A DNA stretch of 6,759 nt from Streptomyces speibonae (GTDB taxonomy: Bacteria > Actinomycetota > Actinomycetes > Streptomycetales > Streptomycetaceae), in the NCBI GenBank assembly GCA_000715605.1, contig KL568534.1, positions 101,178 through 107,936 of the forward strand, read 5' to 3'. Position numbers and translations under genes: made by a program. Below, one piece after another: positions 1 through 6,216 of the stretch; position 1 is the first letter of the stretch, and each line of letters starts with the position of its first letter. The notes under the pieces were generated by a model, which worked only from the letters and a program-made list of their open reading frames with translations, was not told where the DNA came from and ran no database searches.

Positions 1-1
1 G

Positions 2-286
2 CCGGTGCGCGCCCCGGAGGCCGAGCGGATCGGCCTGATCAGCACCCTCACGGACGAGGGCAGCGCCGACGAGGCCGCCCGGAGCCTGGCCCGCCGCCTC
101 GCCGACGGCCCCGCCCTCGCCCACGCCCAGACCAAGGCGCTGCTCACGGCCGAACTGGACATGCCCCTGTCGGCGGCGGTCGAACTCGACGCGTCGACCC
201 AGGCCCTGCTGATGACCGGCGAGGACTACGCCGAGTTCCACGCGGCCTTCACCGAGGAGCGTCCTGCGAAGTGGCGGGGACGGTGA
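2..286 (+). CDS. Enoyl-CoA hydratase/isomerase family protein, C-terminal fragment (5' end outside window)
   Basis: The last 94 codons of a crotonase-fold protein are visible, and the frame is open to the left edge, so the gene starts upstream. The family's C-terminal pattern is clear: an EAERIGL segment after the core, then a helix ending in LADGP, then A-x-TK, a stretch of LxxAVELDxxxQ, and finally GEDYAEFHAAFTEERPAKWRGR, matching the usual 'T-D-EG-AF-EKR-P-F-GR' ending. The catalytic glutamates and oxyanion-hole residues lie upstream of the window and cannot be checked. Family members hydrate 2-enoyl-CoA esters in the cytoplasm. Only 4 bp separate its stop from the next start, so the two genes are almost certainly co-transcribed. 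In this context it probably acts on an alicyclic or ring-opened CoA intermediate formed after the monooxygenase/reductase. The GTG at position 5 is an internal valine, not a start. Family assignment is firm; the substrate is inferred. Confidence 0.9.
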   Translation, partial: PVRAPEAERIGLISTLTDEGSADEAARSLARRLADGPALAHAQTKALLTAELDMPLSAAVELDASTQALLMTGEDYAEFHAAFTEERPAKWRGR

Positions 287-290
287 CCCG

Positions 291-2657
291 ATGACGCACG
301 GCACCGCACACCCTCGGGGGCAGCGCGTCGCGATCATCGGCGGAGGCCCCGGCGGCCTCTACACCGCGGCGCTGCTCAAGCGGCTCGACCCCGGCCGGCA
401 GGTCACCCTCTGGGAACGCAACGCCCCGGACGACACCTTCGGCTTCGGCGTCGTCCTCTCCGACGAGACCCTCGGCGGGATCGAGCACGCCGACCCGCAG
501 GTCTACGCGGCCCTGCAACGCGACTTCGTCCGCTGGGACGACATCGACATCGTCCACCGCGGCACCCGCCACACCTCCACGGGGCACGCCTTCGCCGCGC
601 TCGAGCGCCGCCGCCTCCTGCAGATCCTGCACGACCGCTGCCGCGCCCTCGGCGTCGACCTGCGCTTCCGCTCCCCGGCCCCCGACCCGGCCCGCCTGGC
701 CGCCACCCACGACCTCGTCGTGGCCGCCGACGGCGTCAACAGCACCACCCGCGAGGCCTTCGCGGACGTCTTCCGGCCCCGGATCACCGCACACCGCTGC
801 CGCTACATCTGGCTGGCCGCCGACTTCGCCTTCGACGCCTTCCGGTTCGAGATCGCCGAGACCGAGCACGGCGTGATGCAGCTGCACGGCTACCCCTTCG
901 CCCGCCCGTCGCCCGGCCACCACCCCTCAACGAGGCCCTCCGGGCCGCAGAGCCCATGCGCCTCCACCGTGATCGTCGAGATGCGCGAAGAGGTCTGGCG
1001 CGCCGCCGGATTCGACGAGCTCGACACGGACGAGTCCCTCGCGCGCTGCGCCAAGATCTTCGCCGAGGCGCTCGGCGGACGGCCGCTGCGGGGCAACAAC
1101 TCGGCGTGGACCACCTTCCGCACGGTCGTCAACGAGCGCTGGTCGCACGGCAACACCGTTCTCCTCGGCGACGCCGCGCACACCGCGCACTTCTCCATCG
1201 GCTCCGGCACCAAGCTCGCCGTGGAGGACGCGCTGGCGCTCGCCGCCTGCCTGCGCGAGCAGCCCGCCCTCGACGACGCGCTGAGCGCGTACGAGGCCGA
1301 GCGCCGGCCCGTCGTCGCCTCCACCCAGCGTGCCGCCCGGGCCAGCCTGGAGTGGTTCGAGAACCTGCCCGTGTACCTCTCCCAGCCGCCCCGCCAGTTC
1401 GCCTTCAACCTGCTGACCCGCAGCCGCCGCGTCACCCATGACAACCTGCGGCTGCGCGACGCCCGCTTCACCGGGTCGGTGGAGCGCGCCTTCGGCTGTC
1501 CGCCCGGCACGCCGCCGATGTTCACGCCGTTCCGGCTGCGCGGTCTGACCCTGCGCAACCGGGTCGTCGTCTCGCCCATGGACATGTACTCGGCGACCGA
1601 CGGCGTGCCCGGCGACTTCCACCTCGTCCACCTGGGCGCCCGCGCCCTCGGCGGCGCCGGACTGGTGATGACCGAGATGGTGTGCGTCAGCCCGCAGGGC
1701 CGCATCACCCCCGGCTGCGCGGGCCTGTACACCGGCCGGCAGGCCGAGGCGTGGCGGCGGATCACCGACTTCGTGCACGCCCAGGCGCCCGGCACCGCGA
1801 TCGGCGTGCAGCTCGGCCACAGCGGGCGCAAGGGCTCGACGAAGCTGATGTGGGAGGGCATGGACGAACCGCTCGACGACGGCGACTGGCCGCTCGTCGC
1901 CGCGTCCCCGCTGCCGTACAAGCCGGACAGTCAGGTGCCCCGGGAGCTGAGCCGGGCCCAGCTCACCGACCTCAGGGAGCAGTTCACGGCCGCCGCCCTG
2001 CGGGCCGCGCGGGCCGGTTTCGACCTGCTGGAACTGCACTGCGCCCACGGCTATCTGCTCTCCGGTTTCCTCTCCCCGCTGACCAACCGCCGCACCGACG
2101 CCTACGGGGGCTCACCGCAGAAGCGGCTGCGCTTCCCGCTGGAGGTCTTCGACGCCGTGCGCGCGGTGTGGCCCGGGGACCGGCCGATGACCGTCCGCAT
2201 CTCCGCCACCGACTGGGCCGAGGGCGGCATGACCGCCGAGGACGCGGTCGAGGTCGCCCGCGCCTTCGCCGCGCACGGCGCCGACGCGATCGACGTGTCG
2301 ACGGGGCAGGTGGTGGCCGACGAACGGCCGGAGTACGGCCGCTCGTACCAGGCTCCGTTCGCCGACCGGGTGCGCAACGAGGCCGGCGTCCCGGTGATCG
2401 CGGTCGGGGCGATCTCCTCGTGGGACGACGTCAACTCCCTGCTCCTCGCCGGGCGTACGGACCTGTGCGCGCTGGCCCGGCCGCACCTCTACGACCCGCA
2501 CTGGACCCTGCACGCGGCGGCCGAACAGGGCTACGAGGGGCCGGGCGTCGTCTGGCCGCCGCAGTACCGCGCGGGCAGCCGCCGCCCGCAGACCGGGCGC
2601 ACCGACGCGCCCAAGCCCCGCCTCACCCTGGGCGACCGACCCGCTCAGGCCGGATAG
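291..2657 (+). CDS. Bifunctional aryl-CoA monooxygenase / OYE-type reductase (2-aminobenzoyl-CoA monooxygenase/reductase or salicylyl-CoA 5-hydroxylase family)
   Basis: This is a 788-residue two-domain flavoenzyme. Residues about 10-375 form a PHBH-type FAD monooxygenase: the dinucleotide motif GGGPGG is at 17-22, the ADG motif at 146-148, and the GDAAH motif with the family-typical FSIGSGTKLAVEDA at 293-314. Residues about 410-765 form an OYE/NADH:flavin oxidoreductase barrel: PMDMYS at 429-434, QLGHSGRKG at 507-515, the anion-binding pair H583/H586 followed by Y588, then TNRRTDAYGGS. No C-terminal Fe-S cysteine cluster follows. The fusion matches Azoarcus-type 2-aminobenzoyl-CoA monooxygenase/reductase, which hydroxylates the ring at C5 and then reduces it to a non-aromatic product. 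Databases often name such proteins salicylyl-CoA 5-hydroxylase/oxidoreductase. The flanking beta-oxidation genes favour the dearomatising reaction, with anthranilate as likeliest substrate; this is inference. The ATG has GGGGA 10 bp upstream. Residues about 205-224 are an odd Pro/Ser-rich insertion. Confidence 0.93.
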   Translation: MTHGTAHPRGQRVAIIGGGPGGLYTAALLKRLDPGRQVTLWERNAPDDTFGFGVVLSDETLGGIEHADPQVYAALQRDFVRWDDIDIVHRGTRHTSTGHAFAALERRRLLQILHDRCRALGVDLRFRSPAPDPARLAATHDLVVAADGVNSTTREAFADVFRPRITAHRCRYIWLAADFAFDAFRFEIAETEHGVMQLHGYPFARPSPGHHPSTRPSGPQSPCASTVIVEMREEVWRAAGFDELDTDESLARCAKIFAEALGGRPLRGNNSAWTTFRTVVNERWSHGNTVLLGDAAHTAHFSIGSGTKLAVEDALALAACLREQPALDDALSAYEAERRPVVASTQRAARASLEWFENLPVYLSQPPRQFAFNLLTRSRRVTHDNLRLRDARFTGSVERAFGCPPGTPPMFTPFRLRGLTLRNRVVVSPMDMYSATDGVPGDFHLVHLGARALGGAGLVMTEMVCVSPQGRITPGCAGLYTGRQAEAWRRITDFVHAQAPGTAIGVQLGHSGRKGSTKLMWEGMDEPLDDGDWPLVAASPLPYKPDSQVPRELSRAQLTDLREQFTAAALRAARAGFDLLELHCAHGYLLSGFLSPLTNRRTDAYGGSPQKRLRFPLEVFDAVRAVWPGDRPMTVRISATDWAEGGMTAEDAVEVARAFAAHGADAIDVSTGQVVADERPEYGRSYQAPFADRVRNEAGVPVIAVGAISSWDDVNSLLLAGRTDLCALARPHLYDPHWTLHAAAEQGYEGPGVVWPPQYRAGSRRPQTGRTDAPKPRLTLGDRPAQAG
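2645..2657. other. Tail-to-tail overlap of two convergent genes
   Basis: The TAG stop of the monooxygenase/reductase (2655-2657, + strand) lies inside the sulfotransferase reading frame, and the sulfotransferase TGA (2645-2647, - strand) lies inside the monooxygenase frame. There is therefore no room for an intergenic terminator, and transcripts from both sides must run into the opposite gene before ending. Confidence 0.9.
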
Positions 2658-3529
2658 CCCCAGGCCTCGCAGGTCGGGCGCAGCCGTTCGCAGATCTCCT
2701 CCCGCCGGGGCAGCGGACGGCCCGGCTGCACCGTGCCGGTCCGGATGTTGTCGCGCCAGTCGCCGAGCCCCCGGACGAGTTCGCCGCCGCTCTTCGTGCC
2801 GTACTCGAGCATGGCCGGCTCGTAGTCGATGCCGAGGAACGCGCACAGTCGGCGCATCTCCCGCTCAGGGTCGGCGGTGATGTCCTCGTAGCGCACGGTG
2901 CAGCCGTCCTCCTCGGCGGCGCGCGCCTTCTCGACGGCGTCCAGGTAGCGCAGCACGTCGGTCACGGCCTTGTCGTACGGGCGCTTGACCGGGTCGCTCT
3001 CGTGCCAGGAACGGGCGACGGACTCCGGGTGGCGCAGCAGGAAGACGAACCGGGCGTCGGGCCAGCAGTCCCGGATCCGCCGGTGCATGTAGACGTTGGC
3101 CGGCGTCTTCTCGACGACGAACTCCTTGCCCGATTTGACCAGTTCGCGGTGCATGATGCGGTCCCAGAGCAGGTGTTCCAGGTCGCCGCGGCCCAGGCCG
3201 AGGGCCTTCATGGCGCGTTCGGAGAACCAGTTGGCGCAGGTGACGTCGATCGCGCCCAGGTGCAGTTCGTGCGGGGCGTGCAGCCGGGAGTGGGCGCCGA
3301 GCATCATGCGCAGCAGCGTGGAGCCGGAGCGGATGGAGGAGATGATGAAGACCGGTTGCCGCAGCAACCGTTCGGTCGCCAGCTCCCCGGCCGACGGGCG
3401 GTGGTACGGGCCCGCCGGGCGCTCCGCGGGGTTCACGGCCGGCCGGGGGGAGGCCGTACGGGGAGCCCGCCGCACCTGGAGGCCGGTGGTGACGGTCAGG
3501 GCCCGGTTCACATTGCGCAGGAGACTCAT
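2645..3529 (-). CDS. PAPS-dependent sulfotransferase family protein (Sulfotransfer_3-like)
   Basis: A 294-residue cytoplasmic protein with the two signatures of PAPS-using sulfotransferases. The 5'-phosphosulfate loop, SSIRSGSTLL, is at residues 64-73 after a hydrophobic beta strand (PVFII). The 3'-phosphate motif FVFLLRHPESVARSW is at 161-175, with R166 and S174 as likely ligands. EKTP at 140-143 is also typical of this family. The first 50 or so residues are basic and proline-rich, with no signal peptide or membrane helix. The reading frame extends to ATGs at 3595 and 3616, but the extra residues fall in an AT-rich non-coding-looking stretch, so the ATG at 3529 is preferred; none of the three starts has a good Shine-Dalgarno sequence. 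It lies 105 bp downstream of the paaX-like gene on the same strand and overlaps the monooxygenase gene tail to tail by 13 bp. The acceptor substrate cannot be read from the sequence, and a link to the aromatic pathway is uncertain. Confidence 0.88.
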   Translation of the reverse strand: MSLLRNVNRALTVTTGLQVRRAPRTASPRPAVNPAERPAGPYHRPSAGELATERLLRQPVFIISSIRSGSTLLRMMLGAHSRLHAPHELHLGAIDVTCANWFSERAMKALGLGRGDLEHLLWDRIMHRELVKSGKEFVVEKTPANVYMHRRIRDCWPDARFVFLLRHPESVARSWHESDPVKRPYDKAVTDVLRYLDAVEKARAAEEDGCTVRYEDITADPEREMRRLCAFLGIDYEPAMLEYGTKSGGELVRGLGDWRDNIRTGTVQPGRPLPRREEICERLRPTCEAWGYPA

Positions 3530-3548
3530 GCGGACCGACCGTAGATGA

Positions 3549-3560
3549 GAATCATGAGAA
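3549..3560 (-). repeat. Direct repeat copy 2 (TTCTCATGATTC), candidate operator half
   Basis: This is the second copy of the TTCYCATGATTC element, lying 20-31 bp upstream of the preferred sulfotransferase start. On the + strand the same stretch also makes a shorter 9-bp-period repeat, ATGAGAA-TC-ATGAGAA (3545-3560), so part of the similarity may come from local duplication. Its position close to the start codon would suit a repressor site or an element overlapping the transcription start. Confidence 0.45.
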
Positions 3561-3588
3561 GAGGGAAGGGAGACTTTAAAGGTTCCCT

Positions 3589-3600
3589 GAATCATGGGAA
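3589..3600 (-). repeat. Direct repeat copy 1 (TTCCCATGATTC), candidate operator half
   Basis: Read on the - strand, this 12-mer matches the copy at 3549-3560 at 11 of 12 positions, the only difference being C versus T at the fourth base. The two copies are in the same orientation with starts 40 bp apart, about four helical turns. It sits inside the inverted repeat TTCCC-N8-GGGAA. The core TGATTC is the hexamer I recall from E. coli PaaX-controlled promoters. Binding is inferred. Confidence 0.45.
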
Positions 3601-3611
3601 GTGTGACGCAT

Positions 3612-3630
3612 GACACTCGGGCGGGGTGTC
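3612..3630 (-). terminator. Weak hairpin just after the PaaX-like gene
   Basis: On the - strand, GACAC and GTGTC can pair around a 9-base GC-rich loop, starting 5 bp after the TGA of the paaX-like gene. The stem has only five base pairs and no U-tract follows, so it would be at best a weak or factor-assisted terminator or an RNA-stabilising element. It is recorded because it is the only stem-loop between the two genes. Confidence 0.2.
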
Positions 3631-3634
3631 CGGG

Positions 3635-4456
3635 TCAGGGGGACTCCAGGGCCGCGTAGCGGGCGCCCGCGTCGCGGAGTCGCTCGTGCAACGCGTGGAA
3701 GACGGCCGCCGAGCGCGTACCGGGCCAGTCCCGGGGGAGCAGGGCGGCGGGCAGGCCCGGGTCGGCGTAGGGCAGGTGGCGCCAGGAGTCCAGGGCGAGC
3801 AGGTAGTCGCGGTAGGCATCCTCGGGCGGGGTGTCGGACCGCTCCTGCCAGGAGCGCAGCACGGGCCCGTGCCGGTCCAGGAACGCCTCGTGCTGCTTGG
3901 CGATCCCGGCCAGGTCCCACCAGCGTGCGACCGCGTCCGCGGTGGGCGCGAAGCCGAGGTGCTCACCGCGGAAGAGGTCGACGTACCCGTCGAGCCGCAG
4001 CCGCTCCAGCGTGTGCCGGGTCTCCTCGTACAGCCGCGCGGGCGCGATCCACACGCCCGGTGCCGCCGTGCCGAAGCCGAGGCCGGACAGCCGGGAGCGC
4101 AGCACATGCCGCTTCTGCCGCTCGGACTCCGGCACGGAGAACACGGCGAGCACCCAGCCCTCGTCCCGGTGTGGGGCGGTGGCGTAGATGCGCCGGTCGC
4201 CGTCCTCCAGCAACTGGCGTGCGTCCGGGGACAGTTCGTACCCGGCGGCACCGCGCGCGGTGCGCGCGGGGACGAGCAGCCCGCGCCGTTTGAGCCGGGA
4301 CACCGAGGAACGCACGGACGGGGCGTCCACGCCGACCGCGGCCAGCAGCCGGATCAGTTCGGCGACGGGCACCGGGCCCGGCGCGAAGCGGCCGTAGGCG
4401 CCGTAGAGCGTGACGATGAGAGACCGTGGAGCATGCTGGTCGGACACGTTGATCAT
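3635..4456 (-). CDS. PaaX-family transcriptional repressor
   Basis: With the start at 4456 this is a 273-residue PaaX-like regulator, slightly shorter than E. coli PaaX. It begins with the family-typical QHAPRSLIVTLYGAYGR. Residues about 10-80 form the winged helix-turn-helix, with SVRSSVSRLKRRGLL (47-61) as the probable recognition helix and GYELS as the wing. A central domain (GWVLAVFSVPESERQKRHVLR through GVWIAP, about 100-139) and the C-terminal block with DYLLALDSWRHLPYADPGLP, ending in LLPRDWPG, complete the PaaX layout. E. coli PaaX represses phenylacetate genes and is released by phenylacetyl-CoA; here the neighbouring aryl-CoA ligase suggests that its product is the inducer. The frame extends to an ATG at 4504, which would overlap the ligase gene by 14 bp, and a GTG at 4447 is possible too. 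None has a good ribosome site, so the start is uncertain, and translational coupling to the ligase is plausible. Confidence 0.92.
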   Translation of the reverse strand: MINVSDQHAPRSLIVTLYGAYGRFAPGPVPVAELIRLLAAVGVDAPSVRSSVSRLKRRGLLVPARTARGAAGYELSPDARQLLEDGDRRIYATAPHRDEGWVLAVFSVPESERQKRHVLRSRLSGLGFGTAAPGVWIAPARLYEETRHTLERLRLDGYVDLFRGEHLGFAPTADAVARWWDLAGIAKQHEAFLDRHGPVLRSWQERSDTPPEDAYRDYLLALDSWRHLPYADPGLPAALLPRDWPGTRSAAVFHALHERLRDAGARYAALESP

Positions 4457-4490
4457 CTTAGGTGGTCGCTGCGGGTGCCGTTCCCCGGCA

Positions 4491-6101
4491 TCAGCCCTGG
4501 TCATCCCTTGTGCCGGCGGAGGCGCGCAGCCGGAAGCGCTGGAGCTTGCCGGTGGCGGTACGCGGCAGCGCGTCCATGAAGACGATCTCGCGGGGGCACT
4601 TGTAGGGGGCGAGTTCCTCCTTCACGAAGGCGCGCAGGGCCTCCGCGTCGCGCTCGGCGCCCTCCTTGACCACCGTGTACGCCACCACCACCTGGCCGCG
4701 TGCCTCGTCGGGCCGCCCCACCACGGCCGCCTCGACGACGTCGGGGTGGCGCAGCAGGGCGTCCTCCACCTCCGGTCCGGCGATGTTGTACCCGGCCGAG
4801 ATGATCATGTCGTCGGCGCGGGCCACGTACCGGAAGTAGCCGTCGGGGTCGCGGACGTAGGTGTCACCGGTGATGTTCCAGCCGCCGCGCACGTAGTCCC
4901 GCTGGCGCGGGTCGGCGAGATAGCGGCAGCCGACCGGGCCGCGCACCGCGAGCAGGCCGGGCTCGCCGTCCGGTACGGGGGCGCCGTCCGCGTCCTGCAC
5001 GCGCGCCTGCCAGCCGGGCACCGGCACCCCGGTCGTCCCCGGCCTGATGTCCTCGTCGGCGGCCGAGACGAAGATGTGCAGCAGTTCGGTCGCGCCGATG
5101 CCGTTGATGATGCGCAGGCCGGTGCGTTCGTACCAGGCGTTCCAGGTGGCGGCCGGCAGGTTCTCGCCCGCCGAGACACAGCGGCGCAGCGAGGACAGGT
5201 CGCGGGGGGCCGCCGCGCCGAGCATCGCCCGGTAGGCGGTGGGCGCGGTGAACAGCACCGACACCCGGTGCTCGGCGACCGCCGCCAGCAACTGCTCGGG
5301 GTGCGCCTGTTCGAGCAGCAGGGCACTCGCGCCGGCCCGCATCGGGAACACCACGAGTCCGCCCAGGCCGAAGGTGAAGCCGAGCGGGGGGCTGCCGGCG
5401 AAGACGTCGTCCGGGACCGGCCTGAGCACGTGCCGGGAGAAGGTGTCCGCGATCGCCAGCACGTCGCGGTGGAAGTGCATGCAGCCCTTGGGCCGTCCGG
5501 TGGTGCCGGAGGTGAAGGCGATCAGCGCGACGTCGTCGGCGGCGGTCGGCACCGCCTCGTACGGGGTGCCGGGCGCCGGGCGGCGCAGCAGGTCGTCCGG
5601 TGTGTCGCCGCCGTACGTGGCGATCCGCAGGCCCGGGACCTCGGCCTTGGCCAGGTCGTCCACGGCCCGCACGTCGCACAGCGCGTGGCGCACCTCGGCG
5701 ATCGAGCAGATGGTGCTCAGCTCGTGCGCGCGCTGCTGGGCCAGCACGGTGACGGCGACCGCGCCCGCCTTCAGCACCGCCAGCCAGCACGCGGCCAGCC
5801 ACGGCGTGGTGGGCCCGCGCAGCAGCACCCGGTTGCCGGGGACGACCCCGAGGTCGCCGGTGAGGATGTGCGCGAGCCGGTCCACCCGCGCCCGCAGTTC
5901 GCCGTACGTCCAGGACGCGCCGTCGGGGGTGCGGAACACCGGGCGGTCGTCGGGCGGGCCGTGCAGCAGTTCGGCGGCGCAGTTCAGCCGCTCGGGGTAG
6001 CGCAGCTCCGGCAGGTCGAAGCGGAGCTCTGGCCACTCGTCAGGTGGCGGGAGATGGTCGCGGGCGAAGGTGTCGACGTGCGCGGTGGCCCGTGGATTCA
6101 T
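4491..6101 (-). CDS. Benzoate/2-aminobenzoate-type CoA ligase (AMP-forming)
   Basis: A 536-residue member of the acyl-adenylate (ANL) superfamily that forms an aryl-AMP and then an aryl-CoA from the acid, ATP and CoA. The phosphate loop TSGTTGRPKG is at residues 197-206. The A5 motif is GIGATELLHIF at 334-344, close to the GIG(S/A)TE-LHIF that marks benzoate- and 2-aminobenzoate-CoA ligases. The ribose-binding TGD is at 411-413, with R428 in the hinge region, and the catalytic lysine K519 is in TATGKLQR. Length is normal for the family and all core motifs are intact. The ATG at 6101 is preferred because AAGGGGG lies 9 bp upstream and the sequence before it has no family similarity. It is the first gene of the leftward unit and lies next to a PaaX repressor. 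Anthranilate is favoured over benzoate or salicylate because of the monooxygenase/reductase; the specificity is inferred. Confidence 0.94.
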   Translation of the reverse strand: MNPRATAHVDTFARDHLPPPDEWPELRFDLPELRYPERLNCAAELLHGPPDDRPVFRTPDGASWTYGELRARVDRLAHILTGDLGVVPGNRVLLRGPTTPWLAACWLAVLKAGAVAVTVLAQQRAHELSTICSIAEVRHALCDVRAVDDLAKAEVPGLRIATYGGDTPDDLLRRPAPGTPYEAVPTAADDVALIAFTSGTTGRPKGCMHFHRDVLAIADTFSRHVLRPVPDDVFAGSPPLGFTFGLGGLVVFPMRAGASALLLEQAHPEQLLAAVAEHRVSVLFTAPTAYRAMLGAAAPRDLSSLRRCVSAGENLPAATWNAWYERTGLRIINGIGATELLHIFVSAADEDIRPGTTGVPVPGWQARVQDADGAPVPDGEPGLLAVRGPVGCRYLADPRQRDYVRGGWNITGDTYVRDPDGYFRYVARADDMIISAGYNIAGPEVEDALLRHPDVVEAAVVGRPDEARGQVVVAYTVVKEGAERDAEALRAFVKEELAPYKCPREIVFMDALPRTATGKLQRFRLRASAGTRDDQG

Positions 6102-6110
6102 GGCGGTTCG

Positions 6111-6117
6111 CCCCCTT
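6111..6117 (-). promoter_or_regulatory. Ribosome binding site of the CoA ligase gene
   Basis: AAGGGGG on the - strand, 9 bp before the ATG at 6101. It fixes the ligase start, since the reading frame itself stays open for a further 204 codons to 6713, across the divergent promoter region and the acyl-CoA dehydrogenase gene. Confidence 0.7.
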
Positions 6118-6139
6118 GGCGTGGTGGGCTCGCACGGGG

Positions 6140-6167
6140 AGCGTAGCGTGTTAGTGACGACAGTCAA
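6140..6167 (-). promoter_or_regulatory. Candidate sigma70-like promoter of the ligase-paaX unit
   Basis: On the - strand, TTGACT (6162-6167) matches the -35 consensus at five of six bases. It is followed after 16 bp by TACGCT (6140-6145), which has the TAnnnT form common at actinomycete -10 regions. Transcription would begin near 6133 and leave a leader of roughly 30 bases before the ligase ATG, enough for the AAGGGGG site. Consensus matching only; not proven. Confidence 0.55.
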
Positions 6168-6181
6168 TGGTCCGCGATAAC
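6154..6181 (+). promoter_or_regulatory. Candidate promoter of the acyl-CoA dehydrogenase gene
   Basis: On the + strand, GTGACG (6154-6159) lies 16 bp before GATAAC (6176-6181); each agrees with the -35 or -10 consensus at four of six positions. The leader to the ATG at 6217 would be about 28 bases. Its -35 region and that of the leftward promoter fall within the same dozen or so bases, so one bound protein could block both. Weaker than the leftward promoter. Confidence 0.4.
6155..6166. promoter_or_regulatory. Inverted repeat TGAC-N4-GTCA, candidate shared operator
   Basis: This short palindrome, with 4-bp arms, lies between and over the -35 boxes of both candidate divergent promoters. That is where a repressor controlling both directions would sit. 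The PaaX-like protein encoded in the leftward unit is the obvious candidate ligand. The arms are short, so chance occurrence is possible. Confidence 0.35.
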
Positions 6182-6200
6182 CTCGGAGCGGCCCAGCCGC

Positions 6201-6210
6201 GAGGGAAGGA
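6201..6210 (+). promoter_or_regulatory. Strong ribosome binding site of the acyl-CoA dehydrogenase gene
   Basis: GAGGGAAGGA ends 6 bp before the ATG at 6217. It offers two overlapping purine-rich matches to the 16S rRNA tail and is the best Shine-Dalgarno sequence in the window. It supports 6217 as the start. Confidence 0.75.
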
Positions 6211-6216
6211 CCGGCG

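Larger units (their letters stand above)
3530..3634 (-). promoter_or_regulatory. AT-rich intergenic island, probable leader/control region of the sulfotransferase gene
   Basis: This 105-bp gap separates the paaX-like stop codon from the sulfotransferase start. Positions 3541-3600 are about 43% GC by hand count, in sharp contrast with the coding sequence around it. The gap contains a purine-rich tract on the + strand (3557-3572), a TTTAAA palindrome (3575-3580), a 12-bp direct repeat and an inverted repeat, TTCCC-N8-GGGAA, at 3583-3600. No convincing -35/-10 pair could be chosen, so it is called a control region and not a defined promoter. Its composition and repeats suggest that the sulfotransferase has its own regulated promoter here, in addition to any read-through from upstream. 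Confidence 0.5.

Noticed and set aside
903..962. A pair of compensating frameshifts in the monooxygenase gene
   Set aside because: The odd segment looks like added residues and not replaced ones: HGYPFA before it and STVIVEM after it are both intact and in the same frame. An in-frame insertion explains it more simply, though reads should be checked.
927..2048. 373-codon open frame on the - strand inside the monooxygenase gene
   Set aside because: It is antisense to clear flavoprotein motifs and its translation shows no recognisable fold or motif; a GC shadow.
1682..3544. 620-codon open frame on the + strand spanning the monooxygenase end and the sulfotransferase
   Set aside because: It is out of frame with the OYE domain, crosses into the antisense of the sulfotransferase, and shows only low-complexity Arg/Ala/Gly/Pro sequence.
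3530..3616. Upstream ATGs at 3595 and 3616 as sulfotransferase starts
   Set aside because: The added residues come from an AT-rich stretch with repeats and show no coding-like base use. No ribosome site precedes either ATG.
3601..3616. Imperfect palindrome GTGTGACGCATGACAC as a separate operator
   Set aside because: Six of eight base pairs match, but part of it overlaps the weak hairpin after the paaX-like gene and no second copy was found, so it was not listed as its own feature.
4410..6146. 578-codon open frame on the + strand opposite the CoA ligase
   Set aside because: Its translation is rich in G, R, V, H and A with no domain, and it runs antisense to a gene with every ANL-superfamily motif intact. 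Long antisense frames are expected in DNA this rich in GC.
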